Shown: positions 16,240-23,955, counted from the stretch's first letter. The stretch: DNA of 34,961 nt from CAJPSE01 sp963514535 (GCA_963514535.1 CAUPUB010000011.1:1-34961), one strand, 5' to 3'. Translations and numbers: made by a program. Notes: a model not told the origin generated them from the sequence alone.

Positions 16240-17256
16240 TCAGTCCACGCCGACCATGCCGGCGATCAGCGCCATGCGGATGGGAATGCTGAACCCGATC
16301 TGACGGAAGTAAAGCTGGAACTCGCTGTCGTCGATGGCGTAGTCGAACTCCACGTCGTTGCGGGGCAGGGAGTGCATGATGCCGACGACCTTTCCGGTCT
16401 TCTTCTTGATCTTCTCGAGGCCCTCGAGCGTGATGTAGAAGGGTTTGATCAGGTCCATGAAGGCCGCACGCGCCTCGGGGTCGTTCTTGGGCACGCTGCA
16501 TCCCGGAAGGTAGCAGGCGTCGACCTCGGCCATGCAGTCCATGTACTCCTCGCTCGTCAGGTCGTTGTGCACCGTCACCTTGGCGCCCGTCGCCTTGATC
16601 TTGTCCATGACGAGCTGCGGGATGGGGTTGACGCTGGTGCCGACGTAAACCAGTTCCGCCCCCATCGTGGCCAGGCCCAGGGCGAAGGAGTGCCCGCTGC
16701 GCGCACGGGAGAGGTCCGAGGAGGCGATCATGACCTTGACGCCCTCGAAGCGCCCCAGCGCCCGGTAGATGGTGTAGACGTCCAGCAGGCCCTGCGTGGG
16801 ATGGGTGACGTTGCCCCACCCGCCGCTGATGACGGGGACGCGCGCGCCGGGAAGCGCGGGGAAGACCTCATTCTCGTTGGGGTGCCTCAGGGCGATGATG
16901 TCGGCGTAGTAGGACACCGTGCGGAGGTAGTCCGACAGCGACTCGCCCTTGGCCGTGGAGGAGCTGGTGGTGGGGTTCGACTCGGAGAGCACGGAACCGC
17001 CGAGGCGCAGCATGGCGACCTCCGTGCTGAAGCGTGTTCGGGTGCTGGGCTGGAAGAAGAGCGTCGCCAGCACCTTGCCCTCCATCAAGTTCAGCCTGGA
17101 CCGCCAATAGGGCTCCAGCATCTCCCCGGCCTCGAAAAGGCTCTGGAGCTGCTCGCGCGTGTAGTCGGTCAGGAACTCGAAATTTTTTCCCCTCAGTCCC
17201 GTCTCGGCCAGTTTGTCCTTGATCTGGAACGGGGTGAAGCTCTTCGGCAGGGCCAT
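16240..17256 (-). CDS. Aspartate/ornithine-carbamoyltransferase-family enzyme, probably catabolic (oxalurate or ureidoglycine type)
   Basis: A 338-residue carbamoyltransferase. Carbamoyl-phosphate motifs: STRTR at 71-75, K103 in TAKGES, RH at 124-125, HPTQGLLD at 152-159. The second-substrate loop is HSLPR at 295-299, closer to ATCase than to OTCase, and SDLSRARSGHS (180-190) replaces the usual GDLxxxRTxHS. The neighbours are ureidoglycine aminohydrolase and other allantoin genes rather than pyrimidine genes, so a catabolic role releasing carbamoyl phosphate from oxalurate or a related ureide is inferred, as proposed for YgeW-type enzymes. A biosynthetic PyrB remains possible. AAAGGAG lies upstream of the ATG. 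Confidence 0.82.
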   Translation of the reverse strand: MALPKSFTPFQIKDKLAETGLRGKNFEFLTDYTREQLQSLFEAGEMLEPYWRSRLNLMEGKVLATLFFQPSTRTRFSTEVAMLRLGGSVLSESNPTTSSSTAKGESLSDYLRTVSYYADIIALRHPNENEVFPALPGARVPVISGGWGNVTHPTQGLLDVYTIYRALGRFEGVKVMIASSDLSRARSGHSFALGLATMGAELVYVGTSVNPIPQLVMDKIKATGAKVTVHNDLTSEEYMDCMAEVDACYLPGCSVPKNDPEARAAFMDLIKPFYITLEGLEKIKKKTGKVVGIMHSLPRNDVEFDYAIDDSEFQLYFRQIGFSIPIRMALIAGMVGVD

Positions 17257-17324
17257 GAAACGTTGTCTCCTTTCAGACTCGGATATTCGTGATTTCTTTC
17301 AGATGCCCGCGATTTTTTCGAAAA

Positions 17325-18095
17325 TCAGATCTCGGCGTCCCGGTTGAAGTCCTTGGAGTAGATGTAGGACAGACGCTCGCGTCCCGTGGCGTAGACGGCC
17401 TGCTGCACGAAGGGGCCGAACCAGACGAAGTCCTCCTTCTGGACCTGGACGTAATCGTCGCCCAGGATGTAGACGCCCTGGCCCGAGAGCATGTAGGCCC
17501 CGTGCTCCTGGACGTGCGTCTCAATAAAGGGATGGCAGCCGGCAGGCTCGAAGCTCAGGATATGGAAGTTCATGTCGAAGCCCAGGTCGGTGGGCAGAAG
17601 GTCCTGGATGAAGACGTTGGCCATATCGTCGTAGATGCGTTCCTGGATGTCGTTGACGTTGCCCCAGAACGTCCGCGCGGCGTGCCCCTCGATGGGCGTA
17701 TAGCGCTGCTTGTAGAAGAGGATCCGCATGGTTCCCTTGGATTTGTTGGCGAAGTCCATCCCCACGCCCGCCGGAGAATAGGCGTAGCCGCCCTGCTTCA
17801 GGACCTTCTCCTCCCCGCCGATCTTCACCGACAGCTCGCCCTCTCCGTCCATGAAATAGACGAAGGTCTCGATCCCCTCCTCCGCGCTCCAGGTCCGCGT
17901 GGTCCTGGCGCCCGGCTCGACGGTCGAAATATAGAACACGAAGCTGGCACCGTACTTGGGAGAGGCCAGGATCGTGGTCGAGAACCCCTCGAAGAAGGGA
18001 AGGACGTTCTTGACGCGCCCCTCCGGAGGAATCACCGTGTAGCTCCAGGGCTTCACAACCGCACGCGTCGTCAGATTGCCTTTCGGATAACCCAT
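17325..18095 (-). CDS. allE: (S)-Ureidoglycine aminohydrolase
   Basis: A 256-residue bicupin that releases ammonia from ureidoglycine to give ureidoglycolate. The N-terminus MGYPKGNLTTRAVVKPWSY is characteristic. The C-terminal cupin holds the metal-ligand set E192 and H194 in FIETH, H198 in QEHG, and a glutamine at 231-232. Length matches AllE (about 260). The ribosome site (AAGGCGGTG) is weak. It lies 68 bases upstream of the carbamoyltransferase gene with a small GATTTT-AAAATC stem at its stop codon. The 238-bp region upstream (18096-18333) is AT-rich in part and may hold a promoter, but no confident -35/-10 pair was found. Confidence 0.93.
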   Translation of the reverse strand: MGYPKGNLTTRAVVKPWSYTVIPPEGRVKNVLPFFEGFSTTILASPKYGASFVFYISTVEPGARTTRTWSAEEGIETFVYFMDGEGELSVKIGGEEKVLKQGGYAYSPAGVGMDFANKSKGTMRILFYKQRYTPIEGHAARTFWGNVNDIQERIYDDMANVFIQDLLPTDLGFDMNFHILSFEPAGCHPFIETHVQEHGAYMLSGQGVYILGDDYVQVQKEDFVWFGPFVQQAVYATGRERLSYIYSKDFNRDAEI

Positions 18096-18333
18096 AGCGA
18101 AACACCGCCTTCATCAGATTTTTGTTTTTGGCGGGGTCGTGCCCGGCCCGTTCCATAAAACGGCCCCGCTCCGCGAACAACGGTCCCACAGGCCCGCCGC
18201 TTCGGGGAACGTGCCGTTTCCCTTTATGAAAAGTATAGAAAAGCAAGGGAGGAAAATCATTGTGAATGAAACATAAAAAAGCGTCCTGGAATTTATATGC
18301 TTACAACAACCGACTCACGCGAACCCGGAGATA

Positions 18334-18816
18334 TCAGAACGCACGTCCTCCGGCCAGCATATCCGTTCGTATCCGCACGACGACCTTTTTGATCGGCGCA
18401 GGGTCGCCCAGCGTGACGTAGGGCTGGTGCCCGTCCTCGGGATAGAACAGGGCGAAACTCTTCCCGGCGTCGTTGCGCATCAACAGGTCCCCCTCCCCGC
18501 TGTAGAGCTGGACGTCCGTCTCCGCGTTGTAATCCCCCTCCGGAGTCAGCTTCCCGATGGGGCAGTACCCCACATACTCCACCCCCCTCAGGGTCGCCTG
18601 AAGATCGGCGTGACGCTTGTGGTTCTCGAACGGCGCACGGTCCCTGGATTGGGTGGTCGGCTCCTGGATCAGGGCGAACACACGGTCACCATCGATCGGA
18701 TACCGCCCCGGAGCCAGGGAGAGCAGGTCGTTCCCCCGAATGTACTCGAGCGCCATCCTCACGCCCTCCCCAAGGACATAGTAACGTTCCGCATGTTCCA
18801 GCAAAGCTCGGATCAT
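18334..18816 (-). CDS. YhcH/YjgK/YiaL (TabA-like, DUF386) family protein
   Basis: A 160-residue single-domain cupin-like protein. The motif FENHKRHADLQATLRGVEYVGY (residues 64-85) and the C-terminal KKVVVRIRT match the family, whose members act in sugar and sialic acid metabolism, the EbgC beta subunit and TabA biofilm control. The conserved HxxxxDLQ and E residues could bind a metal. It is the most upstream gene of the minus-strand allE/carbamoyltransferase group and diverges from the iclR gene. Its role beside ureide genes is unknown; it may act on a small anomer or tautomer. Confidence 0.85.
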   Translation of the reverse strand: MIRALLEHAERYYVLGEGVRMALEYIRGNDLLSLAPGRYPIDGDRVFALIQEPTTQSRDRAPFENHKRHADLQATLRGVEYVGYCPIGKLTPEGDYNAETDVQLYSGEGDLLMRNDAGKSFALFYPEDGHQPYVTLGDPAPIKKVVVRIRTDMLAGGRAF

Positions 18817-18836
18817 CTTAAAAAATCTCCCTTCGT

Positions 18837-18892
18837 CATGGACTCTTTCTCATGGGGTCTTCCTCATGAGCGCTTCCTCATGAGGACTTCCT
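18837..18892. repeat. Four tandem 14-bp repeats in the yhcH leader
   Basis: Plus-strand units CATGGACTCTTTCT, CATGGGGTCTTCCT, CATGAGCGCTTCCT and CATGAGGACTTCCT, with no gaps. Read in the direction of yhcH, each unit is AGGAAG (once AGAAAG), five bases, then ATG, like a small ribosome site plus start codon. The real yhcH ribosome site and ATG follow directly. Confidence 0.9.
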
Positions 18893-18909
18893 CTCCCACA
18901 ATTTTAGCG

Positions 18910-18951
18910 GGAAACCGTTTTCCGGCCCTTCATAATTTCTTATTGAGAAAT
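18910..18951. promoter_or_regulatory. Two candidate operators between yhcH and iclR
   Basis: Two inverted repeats lie in the divergent region. GGAAA-CCGT-TTTCC at 18910-18923 resembles the GGAAA/TTTCC palindromes bound by IclR-family proteins. ATTTCT-TATTG-AGAAAT is at 18935-18951. Autoregulation by the adjacent IclR protein is an inference from location. Confidence 0.45.
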
Positions 18952-18958
18952 AATGTTT

Positions 18959-18986
18959 TTGATTGTGAAAATACCGATGCTATACT
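18959..18986 (+). promoter_or_regulatory. Candidate promoter of the iclR gene
   Basis: TTGATT (18959-18964) and TATACT (18981-18986) with 16-bp spacing, 33 bases before the TTG start of iclR. Confidence 0.6.
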
Positions 18987-19019
18987 TGGGGTAACCGGCG
19001 GAGAAGGAGGCCTATCAGG

Positions 19020-19802
19020 TTGGCGGCGGAGGATCATGAGGGGGTCAAGTCCCTTGCCAAGGCACTGGATATACTCGAATGTGTGGCCGACGGTCCCGAT
19101 GGGGCCGGCGTCAGCGAGGTCTCCTTACGGCTGGGCATCAACAAGGCCTCGGTGTCGAAGATGCTCTCGACTCTGGCTGCCCACCGTTTCGTCCGTAAGG
19201 ACCCCCAGACCCGGCGGTATCGGCTGGGCTATCGTCTGGTGGAGCTCAGCGCACGCCTCATCGAGTCCATCGATATTCGCGCAGAGGCCCGTCCACACCT
19301 CAAGGCCCTTGAACGCACCATCAACGAGGTCATCAACCTGGCCGTCTACCATAACGGAGAGGTCATCTACGTGGACAAGTTCGAGGGAACGAAGTCGCTC
19401 CGCCTGCACTCCCGCATCGGAGGGCGCGCCAGTCTCACCTGTACGTCCGTCGGGAAGGTTCTCCTGGCTTTTCTGCCCGAGCCCGAACGGCGGTACCTCA
19501 TGGACGCCGCAGCCCCGGAGCGGCGGACGCGCCTCAGCGCCACGACCTGGGAGGAGATTGCCGGACAGTTCGCCGAAATTCGAGAGAAGGGCTATGCCCT
19601 GGATCTCGAGGAAAATGTGGAGGGCATCGTCTGCGTCGGAGCGCCGATCTTCGACTATTCCGGCAGGGTCGTCGGGGCGGTGAGCGTGTCGTGCCCGACG
19701 GTGCGCGGGGACATGCCGCGCCTGCTGGAGCTCAAGGACCGCCTGCTGGAGGCCTGCACGCGGATATCCGCGGATTGTGGCTACTACGCCGCGGAACGGT
19801 GA
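19020..19802 (+). CDS. IclR-family transcriptional regulator (AllR-like position)
   Basis: A 260-residue regulator. The winged HTH spans roughly residues 8-65 with recognition helix INKASVSKMLSTL; the effector-binding domain follows, with ASLTCTSVGKVLLAFLP and GIVCVGAPIFDYSGRVVGAVSVSCP. The start is TTG at 19020 with AAGGAGG 9 bases upstream. It is divergent from yhcH and upstream of pucG on the same strand. In E. coli the IclR member AllR controls allantoin genes through glyoxylate; a similar role is plausible here but not shown. Confidence 0.9.
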   Translation: MAAEDHEGVKSLAKALDILECVADGPDGAGVSEVSLRLGINKASVSKMLSTLAAHRFVRKDPQTRRYRLGYRLVELSARLIESIDIRAEARPHLKALERTINEVINLAVYHNGEVIYVDKFEGTKSLRLHSRIGGRASLTCTSVGKVLLAFLPEPERRYLMDAAAPERRTRLSATTWEEIAGQFAEIREKGYALDLEENVEGIVCVGAPIFDYSGRVVGAVSVSCPTVRGDMPRLLELKDRLLEACTRISADCGYYAAER

Positions 19803-19866
19803 ATGCCCTGCCTGGTTCCTGCATATCGCCGATTTTCCGTACATGCACCTGGACACATCTCATTCA

Positions 19867-19892
19867 TTTTCGTGCCTCGTTTTCACGCCTCG
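19867..19892. repeat. Imperfect tandem 13-bp duplication in the pucG leader
   Basis: TTTTCGTGCCTCG (19867-19879) followed directly by TTTTCACGCCTCG (19880-19892), two mismatches. It lies about 20 bases upstream of the GGGAGG ribosome site. Confidence 0.6.
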
Positions 19893-19925
19893 TGATTCTT
19901 ATCATTTAAAGGGAGGAATGTAGTG

Positions 19926-21083
19926 ATGATCAAGACGCCGAAGCTTGTAATGATCCCCGGCCCCACGCCGGTGGTCCGCTCGATCCAGGATCAGATGGCC
20001 CGGGAAACCGTGGCCTTCGGGGACGCGGGGTTCGTCGCGGACTTCAAAGGGGTGGTCGCCGACCTGAAGTCGATGTGGCGCTGTGATGGCGAGGCCTTCG
20101 TCATCGCGGGCAGCGGAACGTTGGCCATGGAGATGGCGGTCTCGAACGTCACCAAACGCGGGGACTCCATCCTGATCTGCTCCCACGGGTTCTTCGGGGA
20201 CCGGTTCATCGACATGTGCGCGAACAAGGGCCTTGCCGTCGACACGCTGAAGGCGGAGTGGGGCTCGGTCTACACGCCCGAGCAGATGGATGCCGCGCTC
20301 TCCGCCAAGAAGTACGCCGCCATCACCGTGACCCACGTGGATACCTCCACAGGCGTCGTCGTCCCCCTCAAGGCGATCTGCGACATGATGAAGAAGAAGC
20401 ACCCGGACGTGATGCTGATCGTCGACGCGGTCGCGGCGGCGGCCGGCGCGGAGGCCTGGATGGACTGGGGCATCGACGTCCTGCTGACGTGCAGCCAGAA
20501 GGCCTTTGGCGTCGCACCGGGGCTGGCGATCCTCTGGGCGAGCAGGAGGGCGGTCGAGAGGCGCCGGTCCCTGGGGAACATCCCCGAGTCCTACGCCGAC
20601 TTCGAGCGCTGGATCCCCATCATGAACGATCCCTCCAAGTACTGGGGCACGCCGCCCGTCAACATGATCTGGGCCCTCAAGGAGAGCGTCCGCATCATCA
20701 AGGAGGAGGGGCTGGAGGAGCGCTACGCACGCCACATCCGTCAGGCCGGCTACTTTGTGGCGGGCATGGAAGCCCTGGGTTTCCGCCCCGCGGCGCCGAA
20801 GGAGCTGCGCGCCCCAACGCTGACGATCTTCTTCTACCCCGAGGGTTCGGGGCTGGAGGATGCGGCCTTCCGCGCGAAGCTGGGGGAGGAGGGCGTCTAC
20901 TCTGCAGGGTGCCTGGCCGGTTTCGCCGGCAAGGGCTTCCGGCTCGGGCACATGGGCAACATCGACAAGCACATCCTGGTAGGGGCCATGGCCTCCGTCG
21001 AACGTGCCTGCCTGAAGTGCGGCTACAAGATCGAACCGGGCAAGGGTTTGGGAGCACTCCAGGCCGGCTTGGCCAAGGAGTAG
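19926..21083 (+). CDS. pucG: Class V aminotransferase, probable (S)-ureidoglycine-glyoxylate aminotransferase
   Basis: About 385 residues, fold-type I PLP enzyme. The PLP lysine is K192 in TCSQKAFGVAPGLA and the conserved aspartate is D167 in LIVDAVAA; AGSGTLAME binds the phosphate. PucG transfers the amino group of ureidoglycine to glyoxylate, giving oxalurate and glycine. Alanine-glyoxylate aminotransferase is a close relative, so the specific call rests on the neighbouring pucR, allE and allantoinase genes. A GTG one codon upstream also fits the GGGAGG site. It is followed by a strong terminator. Confidence 0.83.
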   Translation: MIKTPKLVMIPGPTPVVRSIQDQMARETVAFGDAGFVADFKGVVADLKSMWRCDGEAFVIAGSGTLAMEMAVSNVTKRGDSILICSHGFFGDRFIDMCANKGLAVDTLKAEWGSVYTPEQMDAALSAKKYAAITVTHVDTSTGVVVPLKAICDMMKKKHPDVMLIVDAVAAAAGAEAWMDWGIDVLLTCSQKAFGVAPGLAILWASRRAVERRRSLGNIPESYADFERWIPIMNDPSKYWGTPPVNMIWALKESVRIIKEEGLEERYARHIRQAGYFVAGMEALGFRPAAPKELRAPTLTIFFYPEGSGLEDAAFRAKLGEEGVYSAGCLAGFAGKGFRLGHMGNIDKHILVGAMASVERACLKCGYKIEPGKGLGALQAGLAKE

Positions 21084-21098
21084 ACGTCAACATGGACG

Positions 21099-21124
21099 GG
21101 GCGGCCCTTGAGGGCCGCCCTTTT
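21099..21124 (+). terminator. Rho-independent terminator of pucG
   Basis: GGGCGGCCC, loop TTGA, GGGCCGCCC, then TTTT. The stem is perfect, 9 bp, beginning 16 bases after the pucG stop. Confidence 0.9.
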
Positions 21125-21150
21125 CGTATGGCCTCGAGATTTTGTATAAT
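21123..21150 (+). promoter_or_regulatory. Candidate promoter of pucR
   Basis: A consensus -10 TATAAT at 21145-21150 and a weak -35 TTCGTA at 21123-21128 (16-bp spacing), directly behind the pucG terminator. Confidence 0.5.
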
Positions 21151-21170
21151 GGCTCAGTCATGAAGTCCCC

Positions 21171-21200
21171 GCATCGTGATTTCGCGCATCGTGATTTCGC
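21171..21200. repeat. Exact tandem duplication of a 15-bp unit abutting the pucR ribosome site
   Basis: GCATCGTGATTTCGC occurs twice without a gap. The next base begins AAGGAGG, the ribosome site of pucR. Confidence 0.85.
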
Positions 21201-21209
21201 AAGGAGGCG

Positions 21210-22847
21210 ATGACCATTTCTCTGACCGTCCGAGAACTCTTGACCTCCCAGGAACTTGCCGAGACCGAGCTGATCGCCGGAGCGGGCGGGCTGGACCGGC
21301 CAGTCCGGGGCGTCAACGTCATGGAGGCTCCGGACATCGCCCGGTGGCTCAGGGGCGGGGAGCTGCTGCTCTCCACGGGATACCAGTTCCGCGATCAACC
21401 GGACGATTTTGACGATCTCGTCATCGCCCTGCACGAGGCAGGGGCGGCGGCCCTGGGGTTCAAGGGCCGTTTTTTGAGCGAATTCCCCCCTCACGCCAGG
21501 GACCTGGCCGAGTGGCTGGGGCTGCCGATCCTTGGTCTTCCCCTGGAGCTGCCCTACTCGGACATCATCCGCATCGTCATCCTGAGGACGGACGAGGTGG
21601 AGAGCATCCGCTTCTCCGAGTCGGTGCTGCGGTCCTTCACCCAGGTCGTGGCGGAGGGAGGCGGCGCCGAGGGGATCGTTCGCAACCTGACGTCCTTTCT
21701 GAAGACCGAGGTCTGCTTTCTGGATGCCGTCTCCGGCCGCTGTTTCTGCGCTACCGAGGGCAGCTTCAGCCCCGTGTCGAGCGCACGGGAGAAGAAAGCG
21801 CTCCTGAACCGGCACTATCACGAGCGGCTCGGGCTGGGCAACACCACTTACGGCCATTTCATATTCAAACTCTGGCCGGAAGGCAGTGCCTGGCGCATTG
21901 TCCTGGAACACGCCAAGACCGCGATGCTCTTCAGCTTCCAGCGGGACATCGCCGCCCGGCAGGTGGAGGCCCGCTATCGGGACGAGTTCGTGCAGGACCT
22001 GATTACCCGGAACATCCGATACCGCGAGGAGCTCCTGAACCGGGGACGTCAATTCGGATGGGACCTGTCCGGGCCCGTCCGCTGCGTCATCTTCGATATC
22101 GACGAGTACAAGCGCCGCTTCGGACAGCCGATGTCGAAGCACGAGACTCGGGAGCTCGACGAATCCCGCCAGCGCATCTATGCTCTCTGCAAACAGGAGA
22201 TGAGGGCCGTGTTCCGGGAGTGTCCCTATTCCACGATGAGCGACTCCATCGTCTTCCTCACGACGCCGGGACGGAACATGGACTTTCTGTCGCGGCTCCG
22301 CAGCATAGTCGAGATCGTTCGAAAGAAGGTACACTCCTGGACGAACTTCACCCTCACGGTGGGCTGCGGCGACGAAAAGCCAGATTTTATGGGCTGTGAG
22401 GAGAGCTACGAGGAGGCCCGCAAGGCCATCGAGATGATGCGCCCCACCTGCGGGGGCAACGCCCTGTACCTCTGGGAGGAGCTCGGCATCCTCACCATCC
22501 TGTCGCCCATCGCCGACAGCACGGAGGCCCGGAAGTTCTGCATGAGCCGCCTGGGCGGCCTTAAGGAGGACACGCAGCTTTTCGAGACGCTCCGGGCGCT
22601 GGTACGGTGCGGCTGGAACCAGAGGGAGGCCGCACGGGAACTACAGGTTCACTACAATACCGTCCGCTATCGATACGAGCGAATCTGCGAGCTGACCGGC
22701 GACCTCTCGACCCCAGAGAAGCAGGTGGAGGTCTCCGTAGCCCTCCACCTGTGCCGCCTCAACCCGGATTTGTGCCGCCCGGAGACCCCCAGTCCACCTT
22801 TACGGAGCGGCCCTGCCCGGCTAGGACCCCTTTCCCGGCGGGTATAA
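21210..22847 (+). CDS. pucR: PucR-family purine catabolism regulator
   Basis: A 545-residue regulator. The N-terminal PucR domain covers about residues 1-125 (LTVRELL ... GGELLLSTGYQF ... LGLPILGLPLELPYSDI). A CdaR GGDEF-like middle region follows, and a C-terminal helix-turn-helix of the HTH_30 type is seen at about 475-520 (WNQREAARELQVHYNTVRYRYERI). The family activates or represses purine and ureide genes, sensing allantoin-type metabolites in B. subtilis. The ATG is only two bases from AAGGAGG, an unusually tight spacing; an in-frame ATT two codons later would be better placed, but ATT starts are rare. The last 30 residues are a proline/arginine-rich tail outside the HTH domain. Confidence 0.92.
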   Translation: MTISLTVRELLTSQELAETELIAGAGGLDRPVRGVNVMEAPDIARWLRGGELLLSTGYQFRDQPDDFDDLVIALHEAGAAALGFKGRFLSEFPPHARDLAEWLGLPILGLPLELPYSDIIRIVILRTDEVESIRFSESVLRSFTQVVAEGGGAEGIVRNLTSFLKTEVCFLDAVSGRCFCATEGSFSPVSSAREKKALLNRHYHERLGLGNTTYGHFIFKLWPEGSAWRIVLEHAKTAMLFSFQRDIAARQVEARYRDEFVQDLITRNIRYREELLNRGRQFGWDLSGPVRCVIFDIDEYKRRFGQPMSKHETRELDESRQRIYALCKQEMRAVFRECPYSTMSDSIVFLTTPGRNMDFLSRLRSIVEIVRKKVHSWTNFTLTVGCGDEKPDFMGCEESYEEARKAIEMMRPTCGGNALYLWEELGILTILSPIADSTEARKFCMSRLGGLKEDTQLFETLRALVRCGWNQREAARELQVHYNTVRYRYERICELTGDLSTPEKQVEVSVALHLCRLNPDLCRPETPSPPLRSGPARLGPLSRRV

Positions 22848-23032
22848 CACGCTGCGCCTTTGTTCCAAAGTTGCCTGGCCGTGACACCCCTCCTCCCCCA
22901 TCCCTATGTCGCCTGGCGCTTCCGAAGCTCATAGAAGAGGAACCCATCCAAGCCATCATACCCGACCGGTGGAAGTATGGGAAGCCCCACGAGGCCCCCC
23001 ACTCCCTGGTTTTTGGGGGCTTGATACTTAAG

Positions 23033-23061
23033 TTGATTTATATCATCGCCTCTGATAGAAT
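23033..23061 (+). promoter_or_regulatory. Promoter of the gntR gene
   Basis: TTGATT (23033-23038), 17-bp spacer, TAGAAT (23056-23061). The -10 element lies inside the left arm of the large palindrome, so a protein bound there would block transcription. Confidence 0.7.
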
Positions 23062-23100
23062 GAGTGTATGGTCGACCGGTCGACCATACACTCATTCTAT
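23055..23100. promoter_or_regulatory. Perfect 46-bp palindromic operator before gntR
   Basis: Arms of 23 bp are exact reverse complements, beginning ATAGAATGAG and meeting at the centre GGTCGACCGGTCGACC, which is two abutting 8-bp palindromes. GntR/FadR-type proteins bind sites with GT...AC half-sites, and GGTCGACC fits. A 10-bp direct copy of the arm end (CTCATTCTAT) follows at 23101-23110, and GCCTCT (23048-23053) pairs with AGAGGC (23112-23117) beyond it. The GTG start of gntR is 32 bases downstream, so autorepression is likely. Confidence 0.85.
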
Positions 23101-23132
23101 CTCATTCTATTAGAGGCAACAGGGGCGGAACA

Positions 23133-23861
23133 GTGCAAAAAATTTTTGATGACCTCAAAGAAACCATTATTTCTTATGTCAGGAAACAGATCTTCGAGGA
23201 CAGGACTCTGTCCCCGGGAAGTCGGCTCAATGAACGGGAGATTGCCCGCGATTTGAATATCAGCAGGGCTCCTATAAGAGAGGCCTTCAAAGAACTGGAA
23301 GCTCAGGGATTCATCGTTTCAATCAAATACAAGGGGTGGTTTGTGGCAGATTTGAGCGAGGAGGAAATTATAGAGATCAATACCATCCGAACACTCCTGG
23401 AGCACTCGCTTTTTGAAACAGCAATAAGGTGCAACAGTTTTTGTGAAGCGGATCTTCTCTCTGCCGTACAGCTTAATGATGAATTGGGAGAGATTGCTAA
23501 AGGAGAGGACAGCGCCAATAAAGTCTACCGGTTCCTGGAAAAAGAAATGGAGTTTCACGTCCAGCTTCATGCTCTTGCCAAAGAGCATTGTCTCTGGACC
23601 CGGAGGCTTTTGGTGAATCTCTCCTATCAGATCCGGTTGTCCTTCATCGGTTGGCTTTATAAGTATGGGTATATGCAGCACAGCTTTGAAATCCATAACG
23701 CAATGCTGGAATGCCTGGAAGCAAAGGATCTCGAGGGGCTCCAGCATCTCCTGTTTTTGCGGCTGGATCGGCAGCGCAGTTTAGAGAAGGAGGGGAAATC
23801 CACTTATCCCGGCTCAAGGAAACCGATACCCCCTGCCTTACCCAGGGAGGTGAAAGCATAG
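23133..23861 (+). CDS. GntR-family (FCD/FadR subfamily) transcriptional regulator
   Basis: About 242 residues from GTG at 23133. The winged HTH occupies about residues 5-70: SPGSRLNEREIARDLNISRAPIREAFKELEAQGF is the classic GntR motif. The FCD effector domain follows, with FHVQLHALAKEH and IHNAMLECLEAKD helices; the final metal-binding histidine of typical FCD domains appears absent where LRLDRQRS stands. The frame is also open upstream through the palindrome to 23064, but those codons are non-coding leader in this reading. It precedes TRAP operon 3 and probably controls it. Confidence 0.9.
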   Translation: MQKIFDDLKETIISYVRKQIFEDRTLSPGSRLNEREIARDLNISRAPIREAFKELEAQGFIVSIKYKGWFVADLSEEEIIEINTIRTLLEHSLFETAIRCNSFCEADLLSAVQLNDELGEIAKGEDSANKVYRFLEKEMEFHVQLHALAKEHCLWTRRLLVNLSYQIRLSFIGWLYKYGYMQHSFEIHNAMLECLEAKDLEGLQHLLFLRLDRQRSLEKEGKSTYPGSRKPIPPALPREVKA

Positions 23862-23955
23862 GAATATCGTCTTGTTAATACGAAGCAGTATCCGCCGTTC
23901 AAATTTATCGTAATTATCAGTATGTTTATCAGAAATGAGAGAAAGGAGCAGCACC

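Noticed and set aside
22982..23022. AAGCCCC/GGGGCTT stem as a terminator of pucR
   Set aside because: Only 7 bp with a 27-base loop and no T-run.
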